A stretch of DNA of 52,166 nucleotides. Source: an uncultured SAR116 cluster alpha proteobacterium. GTDB taxonomy: Bacteria > Pseudomonadota > Alphaproteobacteria > Puniceispirillales > Marisalimonadaceae. Where the stretch lies: contig CACMRF010000007.1 of NCBI GenBank assembly GCA_902615995.1, positions 1 through 52,166 on the forward strand, given 5' to 3'. Made by a program: the position numbers and the translations under genes. Every line of letters begins with the position of its first letter. Position 1 is the stretch's first letter. Below, one piece after another: positions 51,319-52,166 of the stretch. Under the pieces are notes generated by a model. It ran no database searches and had not been told where the DNA came from. It saw only the letters and a program-made list of their open reading frames with translations.

Positions 51319-52020
51319 CTATTGTTTGTAATACATCAACATTTTTGGAAAATTAAATATTTTACTCAAAATACTTTTTTTTGCATAAGTTTCGTAAGTT
51401 TCATTAAAGTTCACAAAATCTAAATCAATTTTTCCAAAATTTTCAACCTTCTGACTGATTTTCTCAATTTGATAATCTTGATACGTTTCTATAAATTTAG
51501 AAAATTGATTCGTTAATAACCAATACTCATCAGACTTAATTGAATTTTTCAGAAGTCTATGTATTAGAATTACACTTTCGCCAGATAACTCTGTAAAATC
51601 TCTAATTTTAGTTATATGAAAACTTCCATAATGAACTACTATTTTTAAACTTAGATTTTTTGCCTGCTGGCACGGGTCACATGGACAACTCTGAACAAAT
51701 TGTAATTTAGAAAGTTTACATTTAAAGTTATCATTAGCTAGTTTCATAAAACGCAAAATATTAAAAGCTTCATCTTTAGGCTTTAAACTTTCAACATAAA
51801 AAAAAGCCGCATCTCCCTCAATTTTATTTAACTTCATAATAGGTTCAAATGAAGTGATAATTGTTTCTAATAAATCTTTAATAATTATTTCAGCGTGACT
51901 TTCCCAATAAGAAGCAAGTTTACTACCTATTAAGGGTTTTTTTTTCATATTATGTATTTTTATAAATTCTGTAAATCCACTTATATCAGCTATTAATAAA
52001 AACCCATTAACTTTATCCAT
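51319..52020 (-). CDS. DUF2652 (nucleotide-cyclase-like) protein
   Basis: A 233-residue protein started at ATG 52020 (MDKVNGFLLIADISGF), with a GTG two codons upstream. FLLIADISGFTEF and LNKIEGDAAFFYVE match the cyclase-homology core of DUF2652, where the two Asp positions would bind metal. A cluster of four Cys (QSCPCDPCQQA plus KCKL) is typical of this family and may bind zinc. Whether it makes a cyclic nucleotide is unknown. It stands alone near the window end. Confidence 0.82.
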   Translation of the reverse strand: MDKVNGFLLIADISGFTEFIKIHNMKKKPLIGSKLASYWESHAEIIIKDLLETIITSFEPIMKLNKIEGDAAFFYVESLKPKDEAFNILRFMKLANDNFKCKLSKLQFVQSCPCDPCQQAKNLSLKIVVHYGSFHITKIRDFTELSGESVILIHRLLKNSIKSDEYWLLTNQFSKFIETYQDYQIEKISQKVENFGKIDLDFVNFNETYETYAKKSILSKIFNFPKMLMYYKQ

Positions 52021-52117
52021 TTTCACTCTCTTAAAAAATTAATCTTAGAAAATTTAATTATGAGATTAAAATATTGACATAGAAATGTTAATAAAATTTT
52101 AGCTAAATTTTTATAAT

Positions 52118-52166
52118 TTGTGCATCACCATGTACATCACCCCATAAGCTGATTTCAATTAATATT
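52118..52166 (+). repeat. Partial copy of block D at the window end
   Basis: TTGTGCATCACCATGTACAT followed by CACCCC aligns with 44238-44287 (ATTGTGCATCACTATATACA, then TCACCAC) and with the TGTGCATCAC of 47686-47694. It suggests another recombinase-related remnant just right of the window, so the accessory region continues. Confidence 0.5.

Overview
The window looks like a chromosomal segment of a low-GC, free-living marine alphaproteobacterium of the SAR11/HIMB59/AEGEAN-169 type. This is inferred from the very AT-rich DNA, the alphaproteobacterial orders pcm-tolC-valS and tRNA-Arg next to an NDUFS4-like gene, the AapJQMP amino-acid transporter, and the many TauD/PhyH, enolase-family and SDR genes. 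TGA is used as a stop (for example at 323-325), so the genetic code is standard.

Left part (1-35.6 kb) is an ordinary, tightly packed core/flexible genome. It opens with an A-type Fe-S carrier (partial) and xthA, then minus-strand ilvD-like, valS, tolC and pcm. A plus-strand sulfur/selenium run follows: tRNA-Cys, selD (fused to an NADH-dehydrogenase-like domain), mnmH, tRNA-Asn, cysK and sseA, all within a few tens of bases of each other. Next come the AapJQMP importer with an intergenic terminator after the binding protein, metC, a TauD dioxygenase, three small exported or membrane proteins, tRNA-Arg and an NDUFS4-like complex I subunit. From 21 to 35 kb lies a catabolic and stress assortment: SDRs, Hsp20, two PhyH dioxygenases, an MFS carrier, YghU, a mandelate-racemase-family dehydratase, an epimerase, a MOSC protein, VOC and cupin proteins, an alcohol dehydrogenase and a short HPF.

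Right part (about 35.6-52.2 kb) is looser, has long non-coding gaps, and reads as an old accessory island. It holds a truncated tyrosine-recombinase gene (46867-47490) and displaced fragments of it and of its upstream DNA (40.6 kb, 44.2-44.5 kb, and a partial block at the window end). It also holds five same-orientation copies of a dispersed hairpin-bearing repeat, called A1-A5 here (38483, 44534, 45541, 47754, 49279). A second G/T-rich repeat (B1-B4) sits upstream of each of three consecutive plus-strand small genes; its fourth copy is inverted and closes the last gene off. The cargo is mostly single-domain small proteins: three paralogues of an unrecognised family, several predicted alpha/beta-barrel proteins (ABM, DUF1330, DUF3764-like), cupins, DUF4174 and MAPEG. 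It includes a 50-residue protein with 14 cysteines (45295-45447) and a gene with a near-consensus Fur box at its start (45124-45142).

The most unusual object is this repeat-delimited set of small genes at 38-50 kb. All alignments, counts and base-pairings quoted were done by eye on the sequence; family names come from recognised motifs, without database searches.
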